Made by a program: the position numbers and the translations under genes. The notes beneath the pieces are model-generated. The model searched no databases and was not told the DNA's origin. It saw only the letters and a program-made list of their open reading frames with translations. Shown here piece by piece: positions 1-9,362 of a DNA stretch of 33,573 nucleotides. The stretch covers positions 1 to 33,573 of the forward strand of contig JAISJI010000020.1 in NCBI GenBank assembly GCA_031261605.1, read 5' to 3'. Position 1 is the first letter of the stretch. Each line of letters opens with the position of its first letter. This DNA comes from Ignavibacteria bacterium. Lineage in GTDB: Bacteria; Bacteroidota; Ignavibacteria; Kapaibacteriales; UBA2268.

Positions 1-117
1 GGCGCGGTTTAATCGTCGGAGCAAAAGGTTTTCAAAGAGGCATAAGATGTTGAAAATTAGTATAAATTTATTTATTCATTGGTATAAATTATTCTAATAC
101 TCAATATTTTAACACTG

Positions 118-134
118 CCTCCCCGAAGGGGAGG
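118..134. terminator. GC-rich hairpin, possible terminator of an upstream gene
   Basis: CCTCCCC at 118-124 pairs perfectly with GGGGAGG at 128-134 around a GAA loop. It is by far the most GC-rich element in an otherwise AT-rich 228-base leader. The run after it (GCGTTTATAG) is only weakly T-rich, so intrinsic termination of a gene left of the window is plausible but not proven. I see nothing else that can be supported in 1-228. Confidence 0.45.
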
Positions 135-228
135 GCGTTTATAGCAGATATAATATTTTTTCAATACAATCGTTATTTTTTTAGTAAAAAACTGTATATT
201 ATGCTCAGATAATAAACAAAAACGCTTT

Positions 229-300
<72 letters not shown>

Positions 301-334
301 CATATTATATATAATTAAATTCAGGAGTTCCGGA

Positions 335-1570
335 ATGAAAAACGATTCCGTATTAGACAAATTACTTAGATACGTAGTTATCGATACCCAAAGTGATGAC
401 GCATCAGAAACAACACCAAGCACAATGAAGCAATTTGATTTATCCAAATTATTGGTAGAAGAGTTGCAGGAACTTGGCATAAAAGATGCATCGGTAGATG
501 AGCATTCTTATGTGTATGCCACAATACCGAGTAATTTAGGAAGCAAAGATGTTCCAACGATTGCATTTTTGGCACATTTGGATACTTCGCCAGATGCAAG
601 TGGCAAAGATGTAAAGCCACAAATAATAAAGGATTACAAAGGTGGCGACATTGTTCTTCCAGCCGATAATAGTGTTGTTATACGTCAATCCGAAAATCCG
701 GAATTGAAGAATTGCATCGGTCATACTATCGTAACGAGCGATGGGACTACCCTACTCGGTAGCGATGATAAGTCCGGCGTTGCTTCAATAATGCAGATGA
801 CACAGATGCTTCTAAGCGATAGCAGCATTAATCACGGCGATATACGCATTTGCTTTACTCCTGATGAGGAAATTGGTTGTGGAACGAAATGTATTGACTT
901 AGAGAAGATTGGTGCGAAATTTGCTTATACAGTAGATGGCGATATGCCCGGTGAATTGAACAAAGAGACGTTTAGTGCAGATGGTGCAACGATTACTATT
1001 ACAGGAAGAGATATACATCCTGGTTCTGCGAAAGATATAATGATAAATGCAGGACGAGTTATGGGTGATATTCTTGCTAAACTCCCGAAGGATATGGCTC
1101 CGGAAACTACCGATGACCGTCAGCCATTCATTCATCCGACAAGTTGCAGTGGTAGTGTTATTTCTGCTCAAATCAAATTTATACTTCGCGATTTTGACTC
1201 TAATGGACTTGTGAAATTGAAGCAGATATTGGAGAATGTTATCGCTGAAGTTCAACAAATGTATCCAAAAGCGAAAATAGAATTGGAAGTAAAGACGCAA
1301 TACCGCAATATGTTGGACTACTTAGGGAATGCAACTCAAGGATTGGATTATCTATGGGAAGCAGCGACACGCGCTGGCGTCAATCCATATTGGAAGCCGA
1401 TACGTGGTGGCACAGATGGCTCTCGCTTATCTGAAATGGGACTACCTACACCGAATATATTTACAGGCGGACAGAACTTTCATAGTCGTAGCGAGTGGGT
1501 ATCCATTACTGCATTAGAGAAGACGGTAGATACATTGATTCATTTAGTCAAAATTTGGGCTGAGAAATAA
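335..1570 (+). CDS. pepT: Peptidase T (tripeptide aminopeptidase, M20B)
   Basis: A cytosolic zinc aminopeptidase that removes the N-terminal residue from tripeptides. The 411-residue length is normal for PepT. The di-zinc site residues of the M20 family are visible: H81 and D83 in AHLDTSPD, the bridging aspartate at about 144 in GSDDKSG, the catalytic/ligand pair E178-E179 in FTPDEEIG, an aspartate in TVDGDMPGE, and the late histidine in GGQNFHSRSEW. The lid domain follows the TVDGD motif. The reading frame stays open upstream through the tRNA, but the start at 335 is chosen because AGGAG lies at 323-327, seven bases before it, and because family alignment begins here. It has no signal peptide and appears to be a single gene, with parB starting 43 bases after it. 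Confidence 0.95.
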   Translation: MKNDSVLDKLLRYVVIDTQSDDASETTPSTMKQFDLSKLLVEELQELGIKDASVDEHSYVYATIPSNLGSKDVPTIAFLAHLDTSPDASGKDVKPQIIKDYKGGDIVLPADNSVVIRQSENPELKNCIGHTIVTSDGTTLLGSDDKSGVASIMQMTQMLLSDSSINHGDIRICFTPDEEIGCGTKCIDLEKIGAKFAYTVDGDMPGELNKETFSADGATITITGRDIHPGSAKDIMINAGRVMGDILAKLPKDMAPETTDDRQPFIHPTSCSGSVISAQIKFILRDFDSNGLVKLKQILENVIAEVQQMYPKAKIELEVKTQYRNMLDYLGNATQGLDYLWEAATRAGVNPYWKPIRGGTDGSRLSEMGLPTPNIFTGGQNFHSRSEWVSITALEKTVDTLIHLVKIWAEK

Positions 1571-1613
1571 TTTTCATATATCCACACACATAACAGAATA
1601 ACATAGGAATTAA

Positions 1614-2561
1614 ATGGCAAAACCATCAGGTCTCGGGAAAGGATTAGGTAAGGGAGTCGGCGCTCTCATACAATCCAAAACAATAGATAACGCATTAAAT
1701 AATAAAACAGAAGGAACGCAACACTCCTCCAAATACGAAGTGATAGACATAGATGTTAATAAAATATCTGTGAATCCATTGCAACCTCGCCGTGAATTTG
1801 ATAAAGAGCGTTTAATTGAATTGAAGGATTCTATACTGAAGTATGGCTTGATGAATCCTATTACGGTAAAGGAAACTATTGGTGGATACGAGATAGTGGC
1901 TGGTGAGCGGCGTTACAGGGCACACCAATTGGCTAATCTTTCTGTTATCCCCGCCATTGTTACTTCCATCTCTTCTAATGCAGAGCAATTAGAGAAGGCA
2001 CTGATAGAGAATATACAGAGAGAAGACCTCAATCCATTGGAAATCGCCAATTCATATAAGCAGCTAATAGAGGAGTTTCAATATACACAAGAGCAGCTGT
2101 CAGAACGAGTTGGTAAAGAGCGTTCTACGGTTGCCAATTTCATCCGTCTACTGAAACTTCCTCTTCCGGTTCAGGACTTGCTACTAAGTAAGAAGATAAG
2201 TATGGGACACGCCCGAGCATTGCTTGCCCTTGATGAGCATTCGCAAATGATTTCTGTGGCGAACGATATTATTGCGAAAGGGTTGCCTGTTCGTGCAACT
2301 GAGATATTGATACGAAATATTTTGTCGGATAAAATTATTGTAAGCAAGGACGGAAAGAAAAAGCAAGCCCAAAATAAACAAACTGTAATTACAACAGAGG
2401 AACAAGTGATAATAGAGGATTTTCAGAACAAATTACGCAACCGTTTCGGAACAAATGTTCGCATATTCAATAAGACGAATGACCACGGTAGTATAGAAAT
2501 AGAGTATTACTCTAAGGATGATTTTGATAGAATTTTTGATTTACTTTGTCCGCAAGAATAG
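1614..2561 (+). CDS. parB: Chromosome-partitioning protein ParB/Spo0J
   Basis: A DNA-binding CTPase clamp that loads at parS sites and spreads to organise and segregate the origin region. The 315-residue protein shows the family architecture. The N-terminal ParA-interacting tail is basic and glycine-rich (PSGLGKGLGKGVGALI). The ParB/Srx nucleotide-binding domain covers roughly residues 40-135, with PLQPRREFD and the GERRYRA CTP motif. The ENIQREDLNPLE segment leads into a helix-turn-helix (about 160-195, TQEQLSERVGKERSTVANF). A C-terminal dimerisation segment ends the protein. AGGA at 1604-1607 is a modest ribosome site. ParA normally precedes parB, but here the upstream neighbour is pepT. 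The last 21 bases overlap the convergent gene on the other strand. Confidence 0.95.
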   Translation: MAKPSGLGKGLGKGVGALIQSKTIDNALNNKTEGTQHSSKYEVIDIDVNKISVNPLQPRREFDKERLIELKDSILKYGLMNPITVKETIGGYEIVAGERRYRAHQLANLSVIPAIVTSISSNAEQLEKALIENIQREDLNPLEIANSYKQLIEEFQYTQEQLSERVGKERSTVANFIRLLKLPLPVQDLLLSKKISMGHARALLALDEHSQMISVANDIIAKGLPVRATEILIRNILSDKIIVSKDGKKKQAQNKQTVITTEEQVIIEDFQNKLRNRFGTNVRIFNKTNDHGSIEIEYYSKDDFDRIFDLLCPQE

Positions 2562-3341
2562 CGGTAGTAGCATAGATGCAAAAATCATAGATGGAACTGT
2601 ATGTGCGATGTCGGGTGTGAGAGTGGCATAGTTAAATATGTTCCAGCATAGATTCATAATTAGCATTTCCTTCCAAAAGAGCGGAGTATTGGCACGCAAT
2701 ATTCTGCGTCTGTTTCGGACAATTAGCATAGCGACCGAAACCAATACCACAAGCATAGGACTATAATATATAATGCTGAATAGTGTGTCGGTCAATGGAT
2801 TTGGCAGTTTCATATTTCTATACCCATCCACAAATACAGCAGCAGCAGTATCCAATACCTCTCCGATAGTTCCTTGCGAAATATAATATGCGACAAATGG
2901 GACGAGAGTAGCAACAACAATAGTAGTAAAGAATACACCTTGCCCAAATCCCCTGATTGCTCTATTAGGTAGCGTCAGTTTCAATCCTTCCACATCAGCC
3001 ATTCCCGCCCAGAACATAGCCCAAAAGAATAATCCATACATATAACTCGCCATATCAATACGGATGATTGCTAATAGTCCAATGAATATACCCATAGGAA
3101 CTATACCACGCAGTTGCGAGTTTTTGTTTGCCATTCTATCGTAATAGTGGAATATTATTAATGCAGCCAGCATTATGAGCAAGAGTCCTATCAATGCGTT
3201 TATATCTGCCAGTTCAATTGTCCATAGTAGAACAGCCGAAATAATTGTAGGAATTAGTGCGATATATTTGGATGTGATGTCTTTAGTTAGGATATAGACG
3301 AGTGTTAATATAGCACAATTTACTATAATTTGTAAAATCAT
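2541..3341 (-). CDS. Multi-pass membrane protein resembling the C-terminal half of a GT-C glycosyltransferase
   Basis: About 266 residues with roughly seven to eight hydrophobic segments and short basic loops (YYDRMANKN, VRNRRRILRA). The style matches the membrane region of GT-C/ArnT-like glycosyltransferases, but the usual N-terminal catalytic loop (an Asp-containing first periplasmic loop followed by an HPPGYP-like motif) is absent. The ATG at 3341 is taken as start. A TTG at 3377 would add 12 residues, and neither has a recognisable ribosome site. An in-frame stop at 3384-3386 blocks further extension, so the missing half is not simply hidden upstream. It may be a decayed remnant or a short family member. 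It converges on parB with a 21-base overlap and diverges from purL. Confidence 0.55.
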   Translation of the reverse strand: MILQIIVNCAILTLVYILTKDITSKYIALIPTIISAVLLWTIELADINALIGLLLIMLAALIIFHYYDRMANKNSQLRGIVPMGIFIGLLAIIRIDMASYMYGLFFWAMFWAGMADVEGLKLTLPNRAIRGFGQGVFFTTIVVATLVPFVAYYISQGTIGEVLDTAAAVFVDGYRNMKLPNPLTDTLFSIIYYSPMLVVLVSVAMLIVRNRRRILRANTPLFWKEMLIMNLCWNIFNYATLTPDIAHTVPSMIFASMLLPLFLRTK

Positions 3342-3436
3342 ATTGCAATATAGTGAAAAAAACGAAAGATAATTCAATAAAAATTAGTATATTTACAATT
3401 CATTCACAAATTATAATTAATTACTAAGCACAAAAA

Positions 3437-5656
3437 ATGGAATTGTATTCAGAATTAGAAGTAACTAAAGAAGTAGCTCTTGCACAAGGATTAACAGAAG
3501 ACGAATGGGAGCAAATACTAAACATAATGGGACGCGTCCCAACATATACAGAGATAGGTATATATGGAGTTTTATGGAGCGAACATTGCTCCTATAAGAA
3601 CTCCATAAAATTGCTAAAGACGTTGCCAAAGGAAGGAGCCAACTTATTGGTTGAAGCAGGCGAAGAGAACGCAGGATTAGTAGATATTGGCAATGGATAT
3701 GCAATCTGCTTTAAGATAGAGAGCCATAATCATCCATCGGCGATAGAGCCATTTCAAGGAGCAGCGACAGGAGTTGGTGGTATTTTACGCGATATATTTA
3801 CGATGGGCGCTAGACCTATTGCAGCATTAAATTCGTTGCGTTTTGGGAATTTGGATTCGGATAAATCTAAATTTTTGCTGCGTGGAGTTGTCGAAGGAAT
3901 TGCACATTATGGCAACTGCTTTGGAGTTCCTACGGTGGGTGGTGAAATATATTTTGACGACTGCTATATGGATAATCCATTGGTGAATGCAATGGCTGTT
4001 GGCATTGTAGATACAAAGAAAGTAGCCACAGCAGCAGCAGCCGGCAAAGGTAATCCGGTTGTGTATATCGGCTCCTCAACCGGTAGAGATGGCATACATG
4101 GTGCATCCTTACTTGCGTCGCGTGAATTTGATGATGCGACTGAGAATATGCGTCCAACGGTTCAAGTGGGCGACCCATTTGCCGAGAAGACATTGCTTGA
4201 AGCAACATTAGAATTGATTGATGCCGGCGTTGTTGTTGGCATACAAGATATGGGAGCTGCTGGATTAAGTTGCTCAACTGCTGAGATGTCTGCAAAGAAT
4301 GGAATGGGAATGGATATTGACTTGGATAAAGTGCCGATGCGTGAAAGTGGGATGACGCCTTATGAGATTATGCTATCGGAATCGCAAGAGCGGATGCTCG
4401 CCGTTATAGATAAGGATAAGGAGGATGTAGCGCATCAGATTTGTCGCAAATGGGGAGTTAATTCAGTTCGTATCGGCACAGTTACCGATGATGGATTGGT
4501 GCATTTATACAGAGAAGGAAAGTATGTAGCAGAGTTAAAAGCGGACACATTGGTGTTAGGTGGTGGTGCTCCGCAAAATGATAGACCTGCCGTTAAACCG
4601 AAGTATTTAGATGAAGTGAATAAATATGATGTCTCCTTTGGCGATAAGGAAATAGGAACGAAAGAGCATTTTTGGACTATTCTACAAAGCCCGACAGTTG
4701 CATCTAAGCGTTGGATATATGAACAATACGACTCGCAAGTTCGCACCAATACGATGAACATACATAGCGATAGTGCGGTTTTAAGATTGAAGGAAATACC
4801 CGGGAAAGGCATTGCTGTTACAACAGATTGCAATAGTCGCTTCACTTACTTAGACCCATACGTTGGTGGCTTATCCGCTGTGAGCGAGGCGGCGATAAAT
4901 TTGGCGTGTGTTGGAGCAAAGCCAGTAGCAATAACGAATTGCCTCAACTTTGGTAATCCGTATGACCCGGAGGTATATTGGCAATTCAAGGAAGTTATAC
5001 ACGGAATAAGCGATGCTTGTAGAGCGTTCAATACACCGGTTACTGGTGGCAATGTATCGTTCCATAATGAGTCGCAAAACCACGCAATACATCCAACACC
5101 CGTAATTGGTATGCTTGGCATCATTGATGATATAACTAAGACGATGACACCGAGATTTAAGCAAGCGAAAGACCGCATATTCATACTTGGCGATTGCAAT
5201 AAGAGCGAGTTGGGTGGTTCCGAGTTTTTGAAAGTAATAAAGAATGTAGTAGCAGGAAAGACACCAGCATTGGATTTACCAGCAGAGACAAGATTGGTAG
5301 ATGCATTATTGGAGTTGATAGCCAAGCAAGCGATAGCATCGGCACACGATGTTACAGAAGGTGGTATTCCGATAGCACTTGCAGAAAGTTGTATAGATGG
5401 GAAACTTGGTTGCTCGGTATCGCTCAGAGATAACAATATATCTTATGTATTCGGCGAGACACAAGGACGAGTAATTATCTCCACTCGCCCAGCAGATGAG
5501 AAGCAAATGCTTGCGATATGTGAGAAGTATAAGATAGAGGTGAATTGTATTGGCGAGGTTCAGGAGAAAATATTTAAGATAGCACATTTGATAGAAACAG
5601 ACATAAATAAACTTATAGAAAAATATGAAGGTGCAATACCGGAAATAATGAGGTGA
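3437..5656 (+). CDS. purL: Phosphoribosylformylglycinamidine synthase subunit PurL
   Basis: Catalyses the ATP-dependent conversion of FGAR to FGAM in purine synthesis, using ammonia delivered by PurQ with PurS as linker. At 739 residues it is the small, multi-subunit type, not the roughly 1300-residue fused enzyme. Visible signatures are LWSEHCSYKNS near the N-terminus, ESHNHPSAIEPFQGAATGVG with the following GGILRD, VGGEIYFDD, QDMGAAGLSCSTAEM, and in the second half GGNVSFHNE and SAHDVTEGGI. Both AIRS-like halves are complete. Neither purQ nor purS is in the window. The ATG has only an A-rich leader with no clear Shine-Dalgarno. Its TGA lies 20 bases before the ATG of the next gene, so the two may be cotranscribed, although their functions are unrelated. 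Confidence 0.95.
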   Translation: MELYSELEVTKEVALAQGLTEDEWEQILNIMGRVPTYTEIGIYGVLWSEHCSYKNSIKLLKTLPKEGANLLVEAGEENAGLVDIGNGYAICFKIESHNHPSAIEPFQGAATGVGGILRDIFTMGARPIAALNSLRFGNLDSDKSKFLLRGVVEGIAHYGNCFGVPTVGGEIYFDDCYMDNPLVNAMAVGIVDTKKVATAAAAGKGNPVVYIGSSTGRDGIHGASLLASREFDDATENMRPTVQVGDPFAEKTLLEATLELIDAGVVVGIQDMGAAGLSCSTAEMSAKNGMGMDIDLDKVPMRESGMTPYEIMLSESQERMLAVIDKDKEDVAHQICRKWGVNSVRIGTVTDDGLVHLYREGKYVAELKADTLVLGGGAPQNDRPAVKPKYLDEVNKYDVSFGDKEIGTKEHFWTILQSPTVASKRWIYEQYDSQVRTNTMNIHSDSAVLRLKEIPGKGIAVTTDCNSRFTYLDPYVGGLSAVSEAAINLACVGAKPVAITNCLNFGNPYDPEVYWQFKEVIHGISDACRAFNTPVTGGNVSFHNESQNHAIHPTPVIGMLGIIDDITKTMTPRFKQAKDRIFILGDCNKSELGGSEFLKVIKNVVAGKTPALDLPAETRLVDALLELIAKQAIASAHDVTEGGIPIALAESCIDGKLGCSVSLRDNNISYVFGETQGRVIISTRPADEKQMLAICEKYKIEVNCIGEVQEKIFKIAHLIETDINKLIEKYEGAIPEIMR

Positions 5657-5676
5657 ATGTGAAGGAGGATAAAGAG

Positions 5677-8151
5677 ATGAATACGACCATAAATACAATT
5701 ATGCCGGAGTTAATGGACTACACGACCAAGCAGCATAATTGCAAGGGTTGCGAGAACTTATGCCTTATCAGCAAGCATACATTTAGCAATGGGAAGGTGT
5801 TCTATTCAGGCAATAAATGCGAGAAGGTATATACCAATAGAGGCGATGGAAATGTAAAAGGTGAGAACCATTACAACTACAAATTGGAGTTGCTAAATAG
5901 TTTTGCAGAACAGCCGTTTATGGATGGCAAACTGACAATCGGCATACCACGCGCATTAAATATGTGGGAGAACTTTCCATTTTGGGCAGTGCTTTTGCAA
6001 GGATGCGATATAAATGTGGTGCTGTCGCCTCCATCTACATTTAAGCAATATGAGCGAGGTATTGGCTCTGTAATGTCGGACAACATTTGTTTTCCTGCGA
6101 AATTGATGCACGGACACATACACGATTTGTTGGAAATGAAGGTAGATAGGATACTCTTTCCGTTTGTTGTGTATGAAAAGAAGGAGCATAGTAATGTTGC
6201 GAATAGCTACAACTGCCCTATCGTTAGCGGCTATTCAGAGGTAATTAAAAGTTCAATAGATACGGCAACGAAGTATAATATTCCGTTGGATGCACCCTCT
6301 ATAAATTTTGATAATGAGAGATTGTTGTATCGTGCTTGCTGGGATATGTTAGAGCAATACGGCGTTCGCAAATCTGTATTCAAAGTAGCGTTTGCAACGG
6401 CATTAGCGAAATGGACAGAATACAAGAATGCCTTGAAGTTGAATTGCCGGCGTATCTTTGAGAATGCAGTGACAACAGGTAGAACGGTAATATTAGTGGC
6501 GAGTCGTCCATATCATACAGACCAGTTGATACAACATAAATTGACGGATATGATAGCGGATTTCGGTGTGGATATAATTAGCGATGACATAATACGAGAG
6601 GATGACTACACGCAATTTTCGGAGTTAAACACGGTTTCGCAATGGACATATACGAATCGAATACTTAAAGCAGCGCAGTTTGTAGGACAAAGCGAAGCCG
6701 ATATGCACTTCATAGAAATTACGTCTTTTGGTTGTGGTCCTGATGCCTTTGTGGTTGATGAAGTAAGTGAGATATTGAAGTCATATCGAAAGAATTTAAC
6801 GCTACTAAAAGTGGATGATGTAAGCAATATTGGTTCAATAAAATTGCGGGTTCGTTCGCTATTAGAGTCCCTTAAATTCCGCAATGCAAATGGGCTTTCG
6901 AATTATGTAATGCCCCAAACTCCAAATTTTACATCGGCAGATAGAGAGAAGACGATATTGGTGCCATTTTTCTCTGAGTTCTATTCCCCATTTGTGCAAA
7001 CATTTTTTGAAATGATGGGCTACAAGATGCACACATTTGAGCCAAGCGATGAGCGTTCTATTGAGTATGGCTTAAAGTATGCAAACAATGAGATATGTTA
7101 TCCGGCAACGCTTGTGATAGGTGATATTATACGCGAGTTGGAGTCGGGAAAATACGATTTGAAAAATGTTGTTATAGGTATGACGCAAACAGGCGGTCAG
7201 TGTCGTGCTACTAATTACATAATGCTGATTAAAAAAGCAATGATAGCCGCTGGCTATACGGATATACCGGTTATATCTATTGCTTTTTCGGATGGAATGA
7301 ACAACCAGCAGGAGTTCAAATTGGATTATAAGCCATTGCTGAAAATAGCGATTTATGCGGCAGTTTATGCGGACTCTATTTCTAAAATGTATTACTCCGC
7401 TGCTGCTCACGAGAAGGAAAAAGGTCAAGCGAAACCGCTTAGAGATAAGTATATAAAAGAAGCACAAGAACTATGTAAGCGCAAGGATATTAAGGGATTA
7501 AAGCAGATGCTACATAGAGCGACAGACGAATTTAATGCAATCATAGATATGAGTAAGAACCCGCCAAAGATAGGAATAGTTGGTGAAATATATGTGAAAT
7601 ACAATAATATTGGTCATAAGCGAGTGGTGAATTGGCTTGTGGAGCAGAATGTGGAAGTTGTTATGCCGCCGATACTTAGCTTCTTTGTGCAATATTTTGT
7701 GAATAGGAAATCGGATGTGAAGCATAATTTGGAAAATAGGAATATTTTTGCAGATATAATGATTACCACATTGCACAATAAGATAGATAAGATAATTGCG
7801 GAAGTCAGCAAAATTGCATCAAATTATAAATTATGGACAGAGTTCGGCGATATAAATGAGGAAGCAGAGGAAGCAGAAAAAATAATTTCACTTGCTACAC
7901 AATTTGGAGAAGGTTGGTTGATACCGGCGGAGATAGGAAATTTCAATAAGCATAACGTCCAGAATGTCGTTAGTTTGCAGCCGTTTGGTTGCATTGCAAA
8001 TCATATAATATCCAAAGGAATTGAGAAGAAAATTAAGCAACAGTTTCCGAATATGAATCTATTATTCCTCGATTTTGATAGTGGTGTGAGCGATGTAAAT
8101 GTGCATAACCGATTGCATTTTATGATAAAAAATGCGAAAGAAAACTTGTAA
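5677..8151 (+). CDS. 2-Hydroxyacyl-CoA dehydratase activase-related protein without the ATPase half
   Basis: This is the DUF2229-plus-dehydratase-like portion of the very large acyl-CoA dehydratase activase proteins. In that family two BcrA/BadFG ATPase domains usually come first. The protein here (824 residues) begins just where the linker cysteines start (CKGCENLC, then GNKCEKV). The DUF2229 region follows (IGIPRALNMWENFPFW, DNICFPAKLMHGH). A second HgdB-like region contains FGCGPDAF, NEICYPATLVIGD, GGQCRATNY and a terminal QPFGCIANH. The many conserved cysteines suggest Fe-S binding. The start at 5677 is preferred because AAGGAGG at 5662-5668 sits eight bases upstream; a GTG at 5653 overlapping the purL stop is the alternative. 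The ATPase half is not encoded nearby. The substrate is unknown. Confidence 0.8.
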   Translation: MNTTINTIMPELMDYTTKQHNCKGCENLCLISKHTFSNGKVFYSGNKCEKVYTNRGDGNVKGENHYNYKLELLNSFAEQPFMDGKLTIGIPRALNMWENFPFWAVLLQGCDINVVLSPPSTFKQYERGIGSVMSDNICFPAKLMHGHIHDLLEMKVDRILFPFVVYEKKEHSNVANSYNCPIVSGYSEVIKSSIDTATKYNIPLDAPSINFDNERLLYRACWDMLEQYGVRKSVFKVAFATALAKWTEYKNALKLNCRRIFENAVTTGRTVILVASRPYHTDQLIQHKLTDMIADFGVDIISDDIIREDDYTQFSELNTVSQWTYTNRILKAAQFVGQSEADMHFIEITSFGCGPDAFVVDEVSEILKSYRKNLTLLKVDDVSNIGSIKLRVRSLLESLKFRNANGLSNYVMPQTPNFTSADREKTILVPFFSEFYSPFVQTFFEMMGYKMHTFEPSDERSIEYGLKYANNEICYPATLVIGDIIRELESGKYDLKNVVIGMTQTGGQCRATNYIMLIKKAMIAAGYTDIPVISIAFSDGMNNQQEFKLDYKPLLKIAIYAAVYADSISKMYYSAAAHEKEKGQAKPLRDKYIKEAQELCKRKDIKGLKQMLHRATDEFNAIIDMSKNPPKIGIVGEIYVKYNNIGHKRVVNWLVEQNVEVVMPPILSFFVQYFVNRKSDVKHNLENRNIFADIMITTLHNKIDKIIAEVSKIASNYKLWTEFGDINEEAEEAEKIISLATQFGEGWLIPAEIGNFNKHNVQNVVSLQPFGCIANHIISKGIEKKIKQQFPNMNLLFLDFDSGVSDVNVHNRLHFMIKNAKENL

Positions 8152-8180
8152 ATTAATTCTATAAATATATTGGAGTTCCT

Positions 8181-8960
8181 ATGAACAAAAAATCACTAAT
8201 TGTATTATCAATACTATTACTTACGAATGTAAGTGTTTCTCTTGTCGCAGCAGAGACAGCATTAGAGAAATTTGAGCCACGTTATATAGTGGATATGCCA
8301 TCGGCAGGAATGCTTGAGAATCTCTCGTATTCCATTAATTCACAACTAATTAGCAATGGTGGCTTTCTTTTAGATTTCACAGCATCCTTCTTTAAGTTCC
8401 TGAATGTTGGCATAAGTTATGGTGGCAATGGAGTAATCGGTAGCAATACAATGACAATGCAACGCTATCCGGGTTTTCACATTAAAGCACGTATAATCAA
8501 TGAGGATGAAGGTTTTCCGGCGATAGCACTGGGCATTAATTCTCAAGGAAAGGGAATGTATATAAGCAATGAAAAACGCAACGAACAGCTTCCCCCAGAT
8601 TTTTATGTAGCAGTTAGCAAGAGTTTCAAATGGACACTCGGCACTTTTTCGCTAAATGGAGGAGTTAATTACTCTTTTGAGGATGAGGACAATCGTGGTA
8701 TCAATATTTATGCAGGTGTAGAGCATTCAGTAACTCGCTTTGTAGCATTGGCATTGGAGATTAATCCAAATCTTAATGACAACCACGTTGAGATATGGAA
8801 GGATAAAAGCAAAACTATAATGCTCAATGGTGTATTGCGTTTATCGCCTAACGATAATATGATAATAGAGATACAGTTTAAGGATATTTTTCGCAATTCA
8901 AGGTATTCGGACGAAGTGGGGAGATATTTTGGCGTGCAATTTGTATCCAAATTCTTTTAA
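8181..8960 (+). CDS. Predicted exported outer-membrane beta-barrel protein
   Basis: 259 residues with a clear signal peptide (basic MNKK, hydrophobic LIVLSILLLTNVSVSLV, cleavage near AAE). The rest alternates polar and hydrophobic residues in short strands separated by Gly/Asn turns and ends in a phenylalanine (VQFVSKFF), as outer-membrane barrel proteins often do. The opening PRYIVDMPSAGML and the GISYGGNGVIG segment resemble YjbH-like barrels common in Ignavibacteria and relatives. That is recognition by pattern, not proof. TTGGAG ten to eleven bases upstream of the ATG is a reasonable ribosome site. It follows the preceding gene by 29 bases and is closed by the terminator at 8983-9017, so it probably ends that transcription unit. 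Function unknown. Confidence 0.7.
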   Translation: MNKKSLIVLSILLLTNVSVSLVAAETALEKFEPRYIVDMPSAGMLENLSYSINSQLISNGGFLLDFTASFFKFLNVGISYGGNGVIGSNTMTMQRYPGFHIKARIINEDEGFPAIALGINSQGKGMYISNEKRNEQLPPDFYVAVSKSFKWTLGTFSLNGGVNYSFEDEDNRGINIYAGVEHSVTRFVALALEINPNLNDNHVEIWKDKSKTIMLNGVLRLSPNDNMIIEIQFKDIFRNSRYSDEVGRYFGVQFVSKFF

Positions 8961-8982
8961 GATGGCGTAGTAAATAAATGAT

Positions 8983-9017
8983 AATAGGCAGATGCTTTTT
9001 TGTAGTATCTGCCTATT
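8983..9017 (+). terminator. Strong intrinsic terminator
   Basis: AATAGGCAGAT (8983-8993) and ATCTGCCTATT (9007-9017) are perfectly complementary over 11 bp. The stem extends inward by a G-T and a C-G pair, leaving a nine-base loop. A T-rich run (TTTATTTGTATTT) follows on the plus strand. It separates the plus-strand unit ending at 8960 from the minus-strand genes ending at 9039 and may work in both directions. Confidence 0.85.
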
Positions 9018-9038
9018 TTATTTGTATTTATGAAGAAT

Positions 9039-9323
9039 TTATTCAGTAAGTTGTTTCATTCCTTCATCTAATGTTTCCTCTAATTTTCCGGCTGCGGCTT
9101 GTCCGAGGAAGTTAAGATTAATTTCGACAGATACGGAATAATCATCTATGGCGAAGAAGCCATTTCCGATGGTAGAAGAGAATACAAGGTTATCACCCTG
9201 CCATTCCACTTTTTGCACAAATGTTTTGAGCATTGGCATTTTTGTCATTATGTTGTTGATGACTATTCGTGTCTCTTCTTTAGTTTTTTTTGTTGTAAAT
9301 TGTTTTTTGAAAAGTTGACCCAT
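9039..9323 (-). CDS. Small protein of the polyhydroxyalkanoic-acid-system (PHA_gran_rgn) type
   Basis: 94 residues with no signal peptide or membrane segment. The central part (VEWQGDNLVFSSTIGNGFF followed by an acidic turn, VSVEINLNFLG and a C-terminal amphipathic helix KLEETLDEGMKQL) fits the PF09650-like PHA-granule family. In that family a W-x-G-D-x-L/x-F strand precedes the Gly-rich turn and a helix ends the domain. This is a by-eye match of moderate certainty, and no PHA synthase gene is in the window. The N-terminal K/T-rich stretch is typical of the family's short lead-in. It lies 39 bases downstream of the small exported protein and may be the last gene of the TPR operon. Confidence 0.5.
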   Translation of the reverse strand: MGQLFKKQFTTKKTKEETRIVINNIMTKMPMLKTFVQKVEWQGDNLVFSSTIGNGFFAIDDYSVSVEINLNFLGQAAAGKLEETLDEGMKQLTE

Positions 9324-9362
9324 AGTATATATTGATGTTGTTGTTAATGGTTAAGTGAAGAA

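Noticed and set aside
1..53. Open frame at the left edge ending in TGA at 51-53, as a possible gene tail
   Set aside because: A second frame is also open and both are too short to show any recognisable family, so neither can be called.
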